In this document: in pieces, positions 54,033 to 63,203 of the stretch | Layout: every line of letters starts with the position of its first letter | Position numbering within the stretch: the first letter of the stretch is position 1 | Source of the DNA: Flavobacteriaceae bacterium | GTDB lineage: Bacteria > Bacteroidota > Bacteroidia > Flavobacteriales > Flavobacteriaceae | Direction of reading: 5' to 3' | DNA length: 64,000 bases | NCBI GenBank assembly: GCA_003533785.1 | Contig: DQCR01000056.1 | Location: 18,925 to 82,924, forward strand | Program-made: the position numbers and the translations under genes | Notes under the pieces: model-generated | What the model saw: the letters and a program-made list of their open reading frames with translations, nothing else | The model's database searches: none | Told to the model about the DNA's origin: nothing

Positions 54033-54921
54033 ACAAAAAATACTTGCCTTACTTGCTGCTTTTGGGGCTACCCTAATTTATGGGCTCAACCATACGATTG
54101 CTAAAGTAATCATGCCCGAATATATTGGAGCCTACGGGTTTATTATGTTACGATTGCTCGGCGCTGGATTATTATTTTGGGCGATTAGCCCTTATTTTCC
54201 TAAAGAAAGGATCCAGTATGAAGATTATGGACGACTGTTTTTTGCAGCCCTTCTGGGGATGTGTATCAATATGCTTATGTTTTTTAAAGGCTTAGAGTTA
54301 TCCACCCCTATAAATAGTGGCGTCATCATCACAATCACCCCTATAATGGTCTTAGTTCTGTCTTATCTTTTTTTGAAAGAACCGATAGGCTGGCGAAAGA
54401 CAATTGGGATATTTTTGGGGTTTACTGGGGCATTGGGCTTAACACTTTTCGGAGTTGAAAGTCAGCAAAACGCTCCCAATATACCCCTAGGTAACGCCTT
54501 GTTCCTAATTAATAGTTCCAGCTACGCGGCGTATTTAATTTTAGTGAAACCACTCACACAAAAATACCATACCATTACCCTAATGAAATGGTCATTTTTA
54601 ATTGGGCTCTTATTATCTTCTCCCGTTACATTTACTGAGTTTATGGCTGTTGAATGGAACGCTCTACCGATGGATGTCATTTGGAGAATGGCTTTTGTCG
54701 TTGTGGGCACCTCTTTTTTAACCTATCTGTTTAATGTATATTCATTAAAAACCCTTTCCCCAACGACCGTGGGCGCCTTCATTTATTTTCAGCCTCTAAT
54801 CGCTATTCTATATGCAGTGCTGTCTGAAAACGATCAATTGGATGTTCTCAAAATCACAGCTACCTTCTTAATCCTTATAGGTGTCTATTTGGTTACCAAA
54901 AAAAGAAACCGCCTGCATTAA
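54025..54921 (+). CDS. EamA-family (DMT) transporter
   Basis: 298 residues with ten predicted transmembrane helices in two EamA repeats (about 5-140 and 155-292), typical of drug/metabolite exporters. Substrate unknown. Coupled to the ArsC-like gene by an 8-nt overlap. Confidence 0.88.
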   Translation: MGRQKILALLAAFGATLIYGLNHTIAKVIMPEYIGAYGFIMLRLLGAGLLFWAISPYFPKERIQYEDYGRLFFAALLGMCINMLMFFKGLELSTPINSGVIITITPIMVLVLSYLFLKEPIGWRKTIGIFLGFTGALGLTLFGVESQQNAPNIPLGNALFLINSSSYAAYLILVKPLTQKYHTITLMKWSFLIGLLLSSPVTFTEFMAVEWNALPMDVIWRMAFVVVGTSFLTYLFNVYSLKTLSPTTVGAFIYFQPLIAILYAVLSENDQLDVLKITATFLILIGVYLVTKKRNRLH

Positions 54922-55001
54922 ATAAATAACTCTTGGAGTACTCTTTATAAAACCTGTTTATTTTTCCTCCGTATTAGTATATTTACATAAAATCAGAAGC
55001 A

Positions 55002-55484
55002 ATGCAAATAAAATTTTCATTCCTTTTTTTTACCCTGCTTTTAATTAATTGCGGAGGAGGAAGTACAAAAGAAAAAAAGACTTTTCAATACAACCGCGTT
55101 CAGAAAATGGAAAAAGCAGCATCCGTTGAGTCTGGGAAGACCCCTATTGATTTAGAAAATAAAGGAATTGGACCCATTTCAGATTTTGAATTTCCCAGTT
55201 CAATAGACGCAAGCATGGCCGCTCAAGGAGAAAATGCTTTCAAACAAAAGTGTACGGCTTGTCACTATCCTAACAAACGACTGATTGGACCTGCTATGCA
55301 AGGAATCTATGAAAGGAGACATCCTGCTTGGGTCCTAAACATACTTCTCAACCCCACAGAAATGCTGGAAAAAGACCCGATAGCCATGGCTTTATTGAAG
55401 GAATATAATAATGTGATTATGCTCAATCAAAACCTATCTCAAGAGGAAGCTAGAGCAATCGCAGAGTACCTCAGAACTCTTTAA
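55002..55484 (+). CDS. c-type cytochrome lipoprotein
   Basis: 160 residues. Lipoprotein signal (FLFFTLLLINC), a ~60-residue linker, then one class I cytochrome c domain with haem motif CTACH (C84, C87, H88), a GPAMQGIYERR segment, and a Met near 145 (VIMLNQNLS) as candidate sixth ligand. It ends 11 nt from the convergent small dehydrogenase subunit, which with the GMC flavoprotein would need a periplasmic electron acceptor; this is the obvious candidate. Confidence 0.88.
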   Translation: MQIKFSFLFFTLLLINCGGGSTKEKKTFQYNRVQKMEKAASVESGKTPIDLENKGIGPISDFEFPSSIDASMAAQGENAFKQKCTACHYPNKRLIGPAMQGIYERRHPAWVLNILLNPTEMLEKDPIAMALLKEYNNVIMLNQNLSQEEARAIAEYLRTL

Positions 55485-55495
55485 AATAGGTATAC

Positions 55496-56155
55496 CTAAT
55501 CACTCAAATTAGACCATGAAATCCCTTGTGTAGTCTCTTGTAGATCTACGATTCCTACGTGCTTGCCGGGAACCGGAACATATACAAGAACATTTTCTCC
55601 TATATACTCAGAGTTTTTATAGGCATTGACAGTGAGTTCTCTAACCTCCGAAACCAATACATACGCAAGTGGCTCTGCAGCTAATGAAGGAAATACTCCA
55701 GACGCTTGGGCTTCTTTTTCTGCCTGATGGATGGCTTCCCACCACTGTTCTCGTTTCGTGTCACTGGCTTTTAAATACTTGGATAGTTGTGCCTGCAGTT
55801 CATTCTCTGTAATGGATTTCCAATTATTTTTCTGATTATCGGCAAGTGTCACTTCCATGAATGATTTTATGCCTTGTTGAATGGACGCTTTTTCTTCAGG
55901 AGATTTGGTTAATGATAAGTACGTATCTGCAAATTGTATTAAATTCAAATCAGAGGCTCCAGGTAACGCCTCGCTAGAAGGCAATATAACATCCATGATT
56001 TGGGCAAGCGTATCGGCTTCTTGTGGGGACAAAAATTGAGGAATCCACCCCGTTTTAGATTGGCAGCTTTGAAGAGCTCCAATCAGAGTCGAACTCATGG
56101 TTACTGCTCCAAAAGAAAGACCTATATTCTTTAATGCTTGTCTTCTATCCATCAT
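55496..56155 (-). CDS. Gluconate 2-dehydrogenase subunit 3-family protein (Tat small subunit)
   Basis: 219 residues. The N-terminus has a twin-arginine signal (DRRQALKNIGLSFGA) followed by a possible lipobox (GALQSC), then the PF13618 domain (LSPQEADTLAQIMDVILP, GASDLNLIQFADTYLS). Such subunits accompany GMC dehydrogenases and carry them through the Tat system, as the partner has no signal of its own. 8 nt after the GMC gene. Confidence 0.88.
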   Translation of the reverse strand: MMDRRQALKNIGLSFGAVTMSSTLIGALQSCQSKTGWIPQFLSPQEADTLAQIMDVILPSSEALPGASDLNLIQFADTYLSLTKSPEEKASIQQGIKSFMEVTLADNQKNNWKSITENELQAQLSKYLKASDTKREQWWEAIHQAEKEAQASGVFPSLAAEPLAYVLVSEVRELTVNAYKNSEYIGENVLVYVPVPGKHVGIVDLQETTQGISWSNLSD

Positions 56156-56163
56156 TTCTGTGA

Positions 56164-57855
56164 TTAAAGATTCATTTTTTTCAGTTCATTCACTGCATGA
56201 TTAGCTGCTCTAGCGGTTAAAGCCATATAGGTCAACGAAGGGTTCTGATTGCCTGCAGAAGTCATTGCTGCTCCATCTGTTACATATACATTGGGGACGT
56301 CGTGAATTTGATTGTTCCCATTTAAAACAGACGTTTTGGAATTGCGACCCATTCGAGCCGTTCCCATTTCGTGAATCCCCAATCCTAAGCTGTATCCATC
56401 GTCATAGGTACTCACCTCTTTGAAACCGGCCTTATCAAACATTTCGAAGGCCTGCTGTTCCATGTCTTTCCGCATTGCCATTTCATTTTCTTTGATTTCA
56501 GCATCAAAAGTTACAGTTGGCAAACCCCATTCATCACGTTTATTGTAATCGAGATACATTTTGTTCTCGTGATAAGGAAGAGTTTCTCCAAAGGCATTCA
56601 CGTCGATAGTCCATTGCCCAGGCTTGATTAGTTCTTTTTTAAATGTTTCTCCAAAAGCGGCTTGCTCAGCAACTTGCGTCCAAGATCCCCTAGAACTACC
56701 CCCTTGGTATCCATACCCTCTTAAAAATTCTTTTTGAGCGGTTTTCCCTCCAATGTTTCTAAATCGAGGGATGTAGAATCCAGTTGGTCTTCTACCAAAA
56801 TAGTATTTGTCTTCAAATCCTTCAACTTTAGCTCGAGCTCCAACACGAAAGTGATGATCCATAATGTTGTGCCCCAATTCACCAGAATCATTCCCCATAC
56901 CATTCGGGAAACGATCCGATTTTGATTGCATCAAAATCGATGTTGAAGCGACGGCAGAGGCGCACAAGAAAATTATCTTGGCATAATATTCATGCGTTTC
57001 ATTGGTTTCAGCATCAATAATACGAATCCCGGTAGCTCTTTTGGTATCGGCATCATACAAAACTTCATGAACAATAGAATGAGGTCTAAGGGTCATATTT
57101 CCCGTAGCTTCAGCAGCGGGTAGCGTGGAAGAATTACTACTAAAATACGCTCCAAAAGGGCACCCTCTTCGACAGCGATTTCTCGCTTGACAGGTATTAC
57201 GCCCCAAGCCTGGCTTAGTACCTTCGGTAATATGTGCTACTCTCGCATTGGTCAAAACCCTATCGGTATAGTTTGTGGCTATGCTTTCTTGTAATTGGAT
57301 TTCAGGAGCATGTAGATCAAAAGGCTTTAAAAATTTACCGTCTGGCAACTGAGGCAAACCTATATTGTCGCCACATACGCCGATATACTGCTCCACGTAG
57401 TCATACCAAGGAGCGATGTCCTTATAACGGATGGGCCAGTCAACGGCTATCCCTTCTTTGGCATTGGCTTCAAAGTCAAAATCGCTCAATCGATAGCTTT
57501 GGCGCCCCCACAAAAGGGAACGTCCTCCAACGTGATACCCTCGCAACCAATCAAAAGGTTTGACTTCATTATAGGGGTGTTTAGTATCGTCAACAAAAAA
57601 ATGTTTCGAGGATTCTTTGGTTGTATAACCCGAACGACTCTGTTTGGGTTGTTTTTTTAATGTCTCTTGGGTAATTATATCCCCAGCCGGAAAATCCCAG
57701 GGATCTTTGTGCATCGTAGGATAATCTTCGATGTGTTTCACCATTCTACCCCGCTCCAATACTAAAGTTTTAAGACCTTTTTCGCATAATTCTTTGGCCG
57801 CCCAGCCACCAGACATACCTGTCCCAACAACAATGGCATCAAACTCTTGCTTCAT
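56164..57855 (-). CDS. GMC-family FAD dehydrogenase (sugar dehydrogenase catalytic subunit)
   Basis: 563 residues. FAD fold at the N-terminus (AIVVGTGMSGGWAAKEL), GMC substrate loop (GYHVGGRSLLWGRQSYR), and C-terminal GAAMTSAGNQNPSLTYMAL; HEMGTARMGR contains the conserved catalytic-region His. A cysteine cluster CQARNRCRRGC (C-x5-C-x3-C) matches the iron-sulfur site seen in glucoside 3-dehydrogenases and FAD-glucose dehydrogenases. No signal peptide: it should be exported with the Tat small subunit. Probable activity: oxidation of a sugar or glycoside, with C3 as the likely position. Confidence 0.87.
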   Translation of the reverse strand: MKQEFDAIVVGTGMSGGWAAKELCEKGLKTLVLERGRMVKHIEDYPTMHKDPWDFPAGDIITQETLKKQPKQSRSGYTTKESSKHFFVDDTKHPYNEVKPFDWLRGYHVGGRSLLWGRQSYRLSDFDFEANAKEGIAVDWPIRYKDIAPWYDYVEQYIGVCGDNIGLPQLPDGKFLKPFDLHAPEIQLQESIATNYTDRVLTNARVAHITEGTKPGLGRNTCQARNRCRRGCPFGAYFSSNSSTLPAAEATGNMTLRPHSIVHEVLYDADTKRATGIRIIDAETNETHEYYAKIIFLCASAVASTSILMQSKSDRFPNGMGNDSGELGHNIMDHHFRVGARAKVEGFEDKYYFGRRPTGFYIPRFRNIGGKTAQKEFLRGYGYQGGSSRGSWTQVAEQAAFGETFKKELIKPGQWTIDVNAFGETLPYHENKMYLDYNKRDEWGLPTVTFDAEIKENEMAMRKDMEQQAFEMFDKAGFKEVSTYDDGYSLGLGIHEMGTARMGRNSKTSVLNGNNQIHDVPNVYVTDGAAMTSAGNQNPSLTYMALTARAANHAVNELKKMNL

Positions 57856-57895
57856 CCCGAATTTTTTTATGATAAGACTTCCTTAAGTGTAAATT

Positions 57896-57903
57896 CAAAT
57901 ATA
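57896..57903 (-). promoter_or_regulatory. Putative -7 box of GMC operon
   Basis: Minus strand TATATTTG matches TAnnTTTG and ends about 40 nt before the GMC ATG. No TTG at the expected place. In the rest of the 161-nt divergent gap I see no clear rightward promoter. Confidence 0.35.
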
Positions 57904-58016
57904 GGCGAATTTATTTATCTATTTCTTAATTTTTCCTCTAAACTTTTTCTAAATTCACCGACGGATTAACTTATGGTTGCGGACTTCTCATTTCCAACCC
58001 ATCAAAATTACGACTT

Positions 58017-58970
58017 ATGAAAAAAATTCAGATTTTAAAAAATGGTAAACAGCTTGTATATATCTTGTTTTCTGTTGTTTTTTTTATGGAATGTACTCCC
58101 GAAAAAAAAGAGCCTTTTTTCAAGTTATCATTAGCACAATGGTCCTTTAACCAATGGGTGGAAGAGGGTAAGGTATCTCCATATGAATTTGCCCGCTTGG
58201 CCTCCGAATGGGAATTTGAGGGCATCGAATATGTGAGTCAATTGTATTATGACGTACGTGACGCTGAGGATCGTGACGCTGCCTTGGCGGAATTTGTAGC
58301 CAAAAGCAAGCAAGAATCTGAAAAATACGGTATTGAAAATGTACTTATTATGATTGATGACGAAGGAGATTTATCCGATCCAGACCCGGAGGCACGCAAC
58401 CAAGCCATCGCCAATCATATAGATTGGGTCAAGGCTGCGTCGGCGTTGGGGTGTAGCTCCGTTCGTGTCAACCTTAAGGGAACGGATGATGTGGAAACAT
58501 GGAAGAAAACCTCAATCTTGGGCTTGACCGAACTGGCCAAGCAAGCTGCCCCCTATAATATCAATGTTATTGTAGAAAACCATGGTGGCTTGTCTTCAAA
58601 TGCGGGTTTATTAATGGAAGTAATCAATGCTATCAATCTCCCCAACTGTGGAACACTACCAGATTTTGGAAACTTTTGTTTGGAATCCGACTGGGGTGGA
58701 ATCAATGGTGATTGTCCTAAAAAATATCCTATTTATAAGGGAGTTGAAGAAATGCTCACAAAAGCTTTTGCTGTCAGTGCCAAGTCTTATGAATTTGATT
58801 CCAATGGCAACGAAGTTAATATTGACTATGCCAAGATGCTCAAACTCGTCAGAAATGCAGGGTATACTGGCTTTATCGGTGTGGAGTATGAAGGAAACAA
58901 GCTTGGAGAACCCGAAGGAATTGCAGCAACTAGAAACCTTCTTCTGCAAACCGCTCAAAACTTAAACTAA
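58017..58970 (+). CDS. Sugar phosphate isomerase/epimerase-like TIM-barrel lipoprotein
   Basis: 317 residues. Lipoprotein signal (LFSVVFFMEC), then an AP-endonuclease-2/xylose-isomerase-like TIM barrel (LSLAQWSFNQWVEEG, SSVRVNLKGTDD, NVIVENHGGLSSNAG, GFIGVEYEGN), with Glu and His placed as metal ligands. Export makes it unlikely to use a phosphorylated sugar; relatives in glycoside operons act on 3-keto-sugars or their enediol lyase products. First gene of the five-gene operon, divergent from the GMC gene. Confidence 0.82.
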   Translation: MKKIQILKNGKQLVYILFSVVFFMECTPEKKEPFFKLSLAQWSFNQWVEEGKVSPYEFARLASEWEFEGIEYVSQLYYDVRDAEDRDAALAEFVAKSKQESEKYGIENVLIMIDDEGDLSDPDPEARNQAIANHIDWVKAASALGCSSVRVNLKGTDDVETWKKTSILGLTELAKQAAPYNINVIVENHGGLSSNAGLLMEVINAINLPNCGTLPDFGNFCLESDWGGINGDCPKKYPIYKGVEEMLTKAFAVSAKSYEFDSNGNEVNIDYAKMLKLVRNAGYTGFIGVEYEGNKLGEPEGIAATRNLLLQTAQNLN

Positions 58971-58989
58971 AAACCATAAATAAACCAAA

Positions 58990-60222
58990 ATGAATACAAA
59001 GACACGATTTCAACTCTCTCTAATGATGTTCTTGGAGTTTTTTATATGGGGAGCATGGTGGGTTACTTTCGGAACGTTTCTTAACAGCAACCTCAACGCA
59101 AGTGGGTCTGAATCTGCGTTGGCATTTTCAACCCAATCTTGGGGAGCGATTATCGCACCTTTCTTTATTGGATTAATTGCCGATCGTTATTTTAATGCCG
59201 AAAGGATTTTAGGAATACTGCACTTAATCGGGGCAGGACTGATGTATCTGATGGCAGACACTTCTGATTTTTCACTTTTTTATCCCTATGTATTTGCCTA
59301 TTACCTGGCGTATATGCCTACTTTGGCTTTGGTCAATTCTGTTTCCTTTTTCCAAATGAAAGACCCTGCTAAAGAATTTTCAAATATTCGGGTTTTTGGG
59401 ACTATTGGATGGGTAACAGCTGGAATGGTTATCAGCTACTTTTTCCATTGGGACAGTCCCTCTGCTATTGAAAATGGGGCTCTTAAAAATACCTTCTTAA
59501 TGACCGCAGTTGCTTCGGCCATATTGGGATTGTTTAGCTTTAGCCTTCCCAAAACACCTCCTTCTAAGTCAGACAACAAAGGAATTAGTATTTCTGATAT
59601 TTTGGGACTCGATGCCTTGAGTTTATTAAAAGATCGAAATTTTTTAATGTTTTTTGTTGCTTCTGTCTTAATCTGTATTCCTTTAGCTTTCTATTACCAG
59701 TATACCAATCTTTTCCTAGTAGACATGGGCATGCCGAATCCAACCGGTAAGATGGCGCTTGGACAAGTGAGTGAAGCCTTATTTTTATTATTGCTTCCCG
59801 TTTTCTTTAAACGTTTTGGTTTCAAAAAAACCTTATTGGTAGGAATGGCTGCGTGGGCGATCCGTTATACCCTATTCGCCTATGGCGATGCGGGAGAATT
59901 GACTTTTATGCTTTTGATCGGAATTGCATTACACGGAATCTGTTATGACTTCTTTTTTGTTTCTGGTCAAATTTATACCGATTTCAAAGCAGGAGAAAAA
60001 GTTAAAAGTGCTGCTCAAGGAATGATTACGCTAGCCACCTACGGCGTTGGAATGTTAATCGGATTTTGGGTCGCAGGTAAAATCTTTGATTTGTATACCG
60101 CAGGAGACACCAACGACTGGAATCAAATCTGGTTACTCCCCGCAGGATTTGCAGTAGGGGTACTTATCCTTTTCTTCGTTATTTTTAAAGATGAAAAAGT
60201 AGCATTAAACGAAGCCAAATAG
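58990..60222 (+). CDS. NupG-like MFS transporter (nucleoside/sugar:H+ symport family)
   Basis: 410 residues, twelve predicted transmembrane helices in the inner membrane. N-terminal SLMMFLEFFIWGAWWVTFG is characteristic of the nucleoside:H+ symporter (PF03825) branch of the major facilitator superfamily. In this operon it more likely imports the modified sugar than a nucleoside. 19-nt gap from the preceding gene, 3-nt to the next. Confidence 0.87.
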   Translation: MNTKTRFQLSLMMFLEFFIWGAWWVTFGTFLNSNLNASGSESALAFSTQSWGAIIAPFFIGLIADRYFNAERILGILHLIGAGLMYLMADTSDFSLFYPYVFAYYLAYMPTLALVNSVSFFQMKDPAKEFSNIRVFGTIGWVTAGMVISYFFHWDSPSAIENGALKNTFLMTAVASAILGLFSFSLPKTPPSKSDNKGISISDILGLDALSLLKDRNFLMFFVASVLICIPLAFYYQYTNLFLVDMGMPNPTGKMALGQVSEALFLLLLPVFFKRFGFKKTLLVGMAAWAIRYTLFAYGDAGELTFMLLIGIALHGICYDFFFVSGQIYTDFKAGEKVKSAAQGMITLATYGVGMLIGFWVAGKIFDLYTAGDTNDWNQIWLLPAGFAVGVLILFFVIFKDEKVALNEAK

Positions 60223-60225
60223 CCT

Positions 60226-61359
60226 ATGAAAAACAAAATCAAATTGGGGATTCTTGGTGGAGGGGGTGATTCCCTCATTGGAATTGTACACCGAATTGCC
60301 TCCTCCATGCACGATCGGTATAAAATCATTGGTGGATGTTTCAATCCCAATCCTAGAGAAAATATAGATTTTGCTGAATCCTTGGGCTTGGATTTGAGTC
60401 GGGTCTATGAATCTATAGATGCCATGATGGAAGGGGAGAGAAAGCTCCCAGAAGAAGAACGAATTGAAGCCGTTTCAGTATTGACTCCAAACTTTTTACA
60501 CTACCCAATGGCGAAACAGTTACTGGAAAACGGTTTTCATGTCATTTGTGAAAAGCCTTTGACAACCACCTATGCAGAAGCCCAAGAATTGGTTGCACTT
60601 CAAGCAAAGATGCAAACTGTTTTCGCTGTCACCTATACCTATACTGGCTATCCGATGATCCGTCAAATGAAACATTTGATTGAAAAAGGAGCCATTGGAA
60701 AAGTGCAAAAAGTAGACTTACAATACTATCAAGGATGGATCAATCCTATCATCCACGATACCGAAGCCCGACAAAACACCTGGCGATTGCAGCCCAACAA
60801 ATCAGGATTGAGCTGTTGCATTGGTGATATTGGCACTCACGCTTTTGATATGCTTGAATACGTGACTGCCCTCAAGGTAACTGAACTTTTAGCCGATCTT
60901 AACTACCTCTATGAAGACAATCCTATGGATATTGATGGAACAATATTGGTGCGTCTTAACAATCAATCGAAGGGAGTAATTCGAGCCAGTCAAATAGCAA
61001 CAGGAGAGGAAAATAATTTTACGGTAGCCATTTATGGTGAGAAGGGTGGACTAAAATGGGAACAAGAAAACCCCAACTATTTGCACCACCTTACCGATCA
61101 TCAACCTTTTCAAACCTTTAAACGGGGTAATGCCTACAATTCTGCTATCGCCCAAGATGGTGCAAAAGTGCCTTCGGGACATCCAGAAGGCTTGTTTGAT
61201 GCGATGGGGAATATATACAAAGGGGTAGCCAAAGCGATCCGAGGGGAAACTGCTTTTGAAGGAGAATATCCCAGCTTGGAAGATGGAGCTCGAGGGATGA
61301 AATTCATCGAGCAAGTAGTTGCCTCGCATAAAGAAGGAAATCAATGGACACAGTTATAA
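60226..61359 (+). CDS. Gfo/Idh/MocA-family oxidoreductase
   Basis: 377 residues, no signal peptide, so cytosolic. Rossmann domain (LGILGGGGDSLIGIVHR), catalytic Lys in CEKPLTTTYAEA, and GDIGTHAFDMLEY, the conserved His-x-x-Asp region of the C-terminal fold. Members oxidise or reduce sugars and cyclitols at C2 or C3 with NAD(P), including 3-keto-sugars. Start follows the MFS gene by 3 nt. Confidence 0.9.
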   Translation: MKNKIKLGILGGGGDSLIGIVHRIASSMHDRYKIIGGCFNPNPRENIDFAESLGLDLSRVYESIDAMMEGERKLPEEERIEAVSVLTPNFLHYPMAKQLLENGFHVICEKPLTTTYAEAQELVALQAKMQTVFAVTYTYTGYPMIRQMKHLIEKGAIGKVQKVDLQYYQGWINPIIHDTEARQNTWRLQPNKSGLSCCIGDIGTHAFDMLEYVTALKVTELLADLNYLYEDNPMDIDGTILVRLNNQSKGVIRASQIATGEENNFTVAIYGEKGGLKWEQENPNYLHHLTDHQPFQTFKRGNAYNSAIAQDGAKVPSGHPEGLFDAMGNIYKGVAKAIRGETAFEGEYPSLEDGARGMKFIEQVVASHKEGNQWTQL

Positions 61360-61368
61360 GCGAATCCC

Positions 61369-62421
61369 ATGAAAACAATTAAAGGACCCGCGGTATTCTT
61401 AGCCCAATTTGTGGATCAACAAGCGCCTTTTAACTCCCTTGAAGGATTATGTCAATGGGCTGCGGACTTGGGTTATAAAGGCATACAAATCCCAACTTGG
61501 GAACATTTTTTAATCGATTTGGATCAAGCCGCTGAAAGCCAAACCTATTGCGATGAACTCAAAGGAAAAATTAACAGTTATGGATTGGAGATTACTGAGC
61601 TGTCCACCCATTTGCAAGGGCAACTGGTTGCGGTTCATCCAGCCTATGACTTAATGTTTGACAATTTCGCACCCGATGCCTATAAAAACAACCCCAAATC
61701 AAGAACAGAATGGGCCATTGAAACTGTGAAAAAAGCTGCAATCGCATCCCGTCGATTGGGTCTGAAAAACCATGCTACTTTCTCAGGAGCCCTCCTTTGG
61801 CATACCTGGCATCCTTGGCCACAGCGCCCAGCTGGACTTGTGGAAATGGGGTTTGAAGAACTTGCCAAGCGCTGGATGCCCATTTTAGATGTTTACGAAG
61901 AAAATGGTGTCGATGTCTGTTATGAAATTCATCCCGGTGAAGACCTGCACGATGGGGTTACTTTCGAACGATTTTTAGAAGCTACCAACAATCACAAACG
62001 AGTCAATATACTCTATGATCCTAGCCATTTTGTATTACAACAACTCGATTATCTAACCTACATTGATCACTATCACGAATTTATCAAAGCCTTTCATGTC
62101 AAAGACTCTGAATTTAAACCCAATGGAAAGAAAGGAGCCTTTGGTGGCTATGGGGATTGGAAAGATCGAGCAGGGCGTTATCGCTCCCCTGGGGATGGGC
62201 AAATTGATTTTAAAACAATATTCACCAAACTCACGGAATACGGTTGTGATGTATGGGCCGTTATGGAATGGGAATGCTGTATTAAAAGCCCTGAGCAAGG
62301 AGCCCGTGAAGGGGCTCCTTTTATTCAATCTCATATCATTGAAGCCACGCAAAAAGTGTTTGATGATTTTGCAGGAGGGCAGACGGATCCCGAATTATTA
62401 AAAAAAATCCTAAATCTTTAA
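61369..62421 (+). CDS. Sugar phosphate isomerase/epimerase-like TIM-barrel protein (cytosolic)
   Basis: 350 residues, no signal peptide. TIM barrel of the AP-endonuclease-2 group with metal-site candidates in CYEIHPGEDLHDG (Glu, His), LYDPSHFVL (Asp, His), FHVKDSEF (His, Asp) and VMEWECC (Glu). The second isomerase-like protein in this operon, cytosolic where the first is a lipoprotein, so the two act on either side of the inner membrane. 9-nt gap from the Gfo/Idh gene. Confidence 0.88.
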   Translation: MKTIKGPAVFLAQFVDQQAPFNSLEGLCQWAADLGYKGIQIPTWEHFLIDLDQAAESQTYCDELKGKINSYGLEITELSTHLQGQLVAVHPAYDLMFDNFAPDAYKNNPKSRTEWAIETVKKAAIASRRLGLKNHATFSGALLWHTWHPWPQRPAGLVEMGFEELAKRWMPILDVYEENGVDVCYEIHPGEDLHDGVTFERFLEATNNHKRVNILYDPSHFVLQQLDYLTYIDHYHEFIKAFHVKDSEFKPNGKKGAFGGYGDWKDRAGRYRSPGDGQIDFKTIFTKLTEYGCDVWAVMEWECCIKSPEQGAREGAPFIQSHIIEATQKVFDDFAGGQTDPELLKKILNL

Positions 62422-62432
62422 ATTACTCATCT

Positions 62433-63194
62433 ATGAAAACAATTCTATGGACAGGTATCGTTTTATTCAACTTAAGCTTCTGCGATAGTCCCCCTAAAAA
62501 ATCAGAAAAAAAAGAGGAACCCATCACCCAGCAAATGAAGCAACAATGGGAAAATCTCTTCGATGGAAGCGATACGGATGCTTGGCATCTCTACAACGGA
62601 GATGGCGAAATGAGCCAAGATTGGTATATTGAAGGAGAGAATTTAGTTTTTCGCCCCGTAAAAGGGCATTCCCCACAAAATATTGTAACTCAAGCGGAAT
62701 ACACCAACTTTGAGCTTTCACTAGAATGGAAAATCAGTGAGGCTGGAAACAGTGGAATTTTTTATGGTGTTATAGAATCTGACAAATATATAGAACCCTA
62801 TCTAACGGGGCCAGAAATTCAGGTGCTGGATAACGAGCGTCATGAAGATGCATTTATCAAACCCAAATACCATCAAGCAGGCGCCCTCTACGATATGATT
62901 CAACCCCGTTCGGAGGCTTGCAAACCTGCTGGCGAATGGAATCATCTACTCCTTCAGGTAAACCACCAGACAAATAAAGCAAGTGTAAAACTCAATGGGA
63001 TTGAAATTGTCACTTACGAACCTCACGGTGAGAACTGGGATGCCTTAGTAAGGGAGTCTAAATTTAAAAATTTGGAAGCCTATAACTATGTAGAAGCGCC
63101 TGATTTCGGAAAATTTAAAACCGGTAAAATTGGACTTCAAGATCACGGGAATATCGTATCCTATAGAAACATTAAAATCCGAGAAATCCAGTAA
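62433..63194 (+). CDS. DUF1080 lipoprotein (probable 3-ketoglycoside lyase/hydrolase)
   Basis: 253 residues. Lipoprotein signal (IVLFNLSFC), charged linker, then a DUF1080 (PF06439) lectin-like beta sandwich: NLFDGSDTDAWHLY, the ELSLEWKISEAGNSGIFYGV core with GNSGI, GPEIQVLDNERH, and the closing FKTGKIGLQDHG-V-YRNIKI pattern. The family is associated with cleavage of 3-keto-disaccharides and 3-ketoglycosides. Last gene of the catabolic operon; yicC starts 9 nt later. Confidence 0.9.
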   Translation: MKTILWTGIVLFNLSFCDSPPKKSEKKEEPITQQMKQQWENLFDGSDTDAWHLYNGDGEMSQDWYIEGENLVFRPVKGHSPQNIVTQAEYTNFELSLEWKISEAGNSGIFYGVIESDKYIEPYLTGPEIQVLDNERHEDAFIKPKYHQAGALYDMIQPRSEACKPAGEWNHLLLQVNHQTNKASVKLNGIEIVTYEPHGENWDALVRESKFKNLEAYNYVEAPDFGKFKTGKIGLQDHGNIVSYRNIKIREIQ

Positions 63195-63203
63195 CTTCGT
63201 GTC

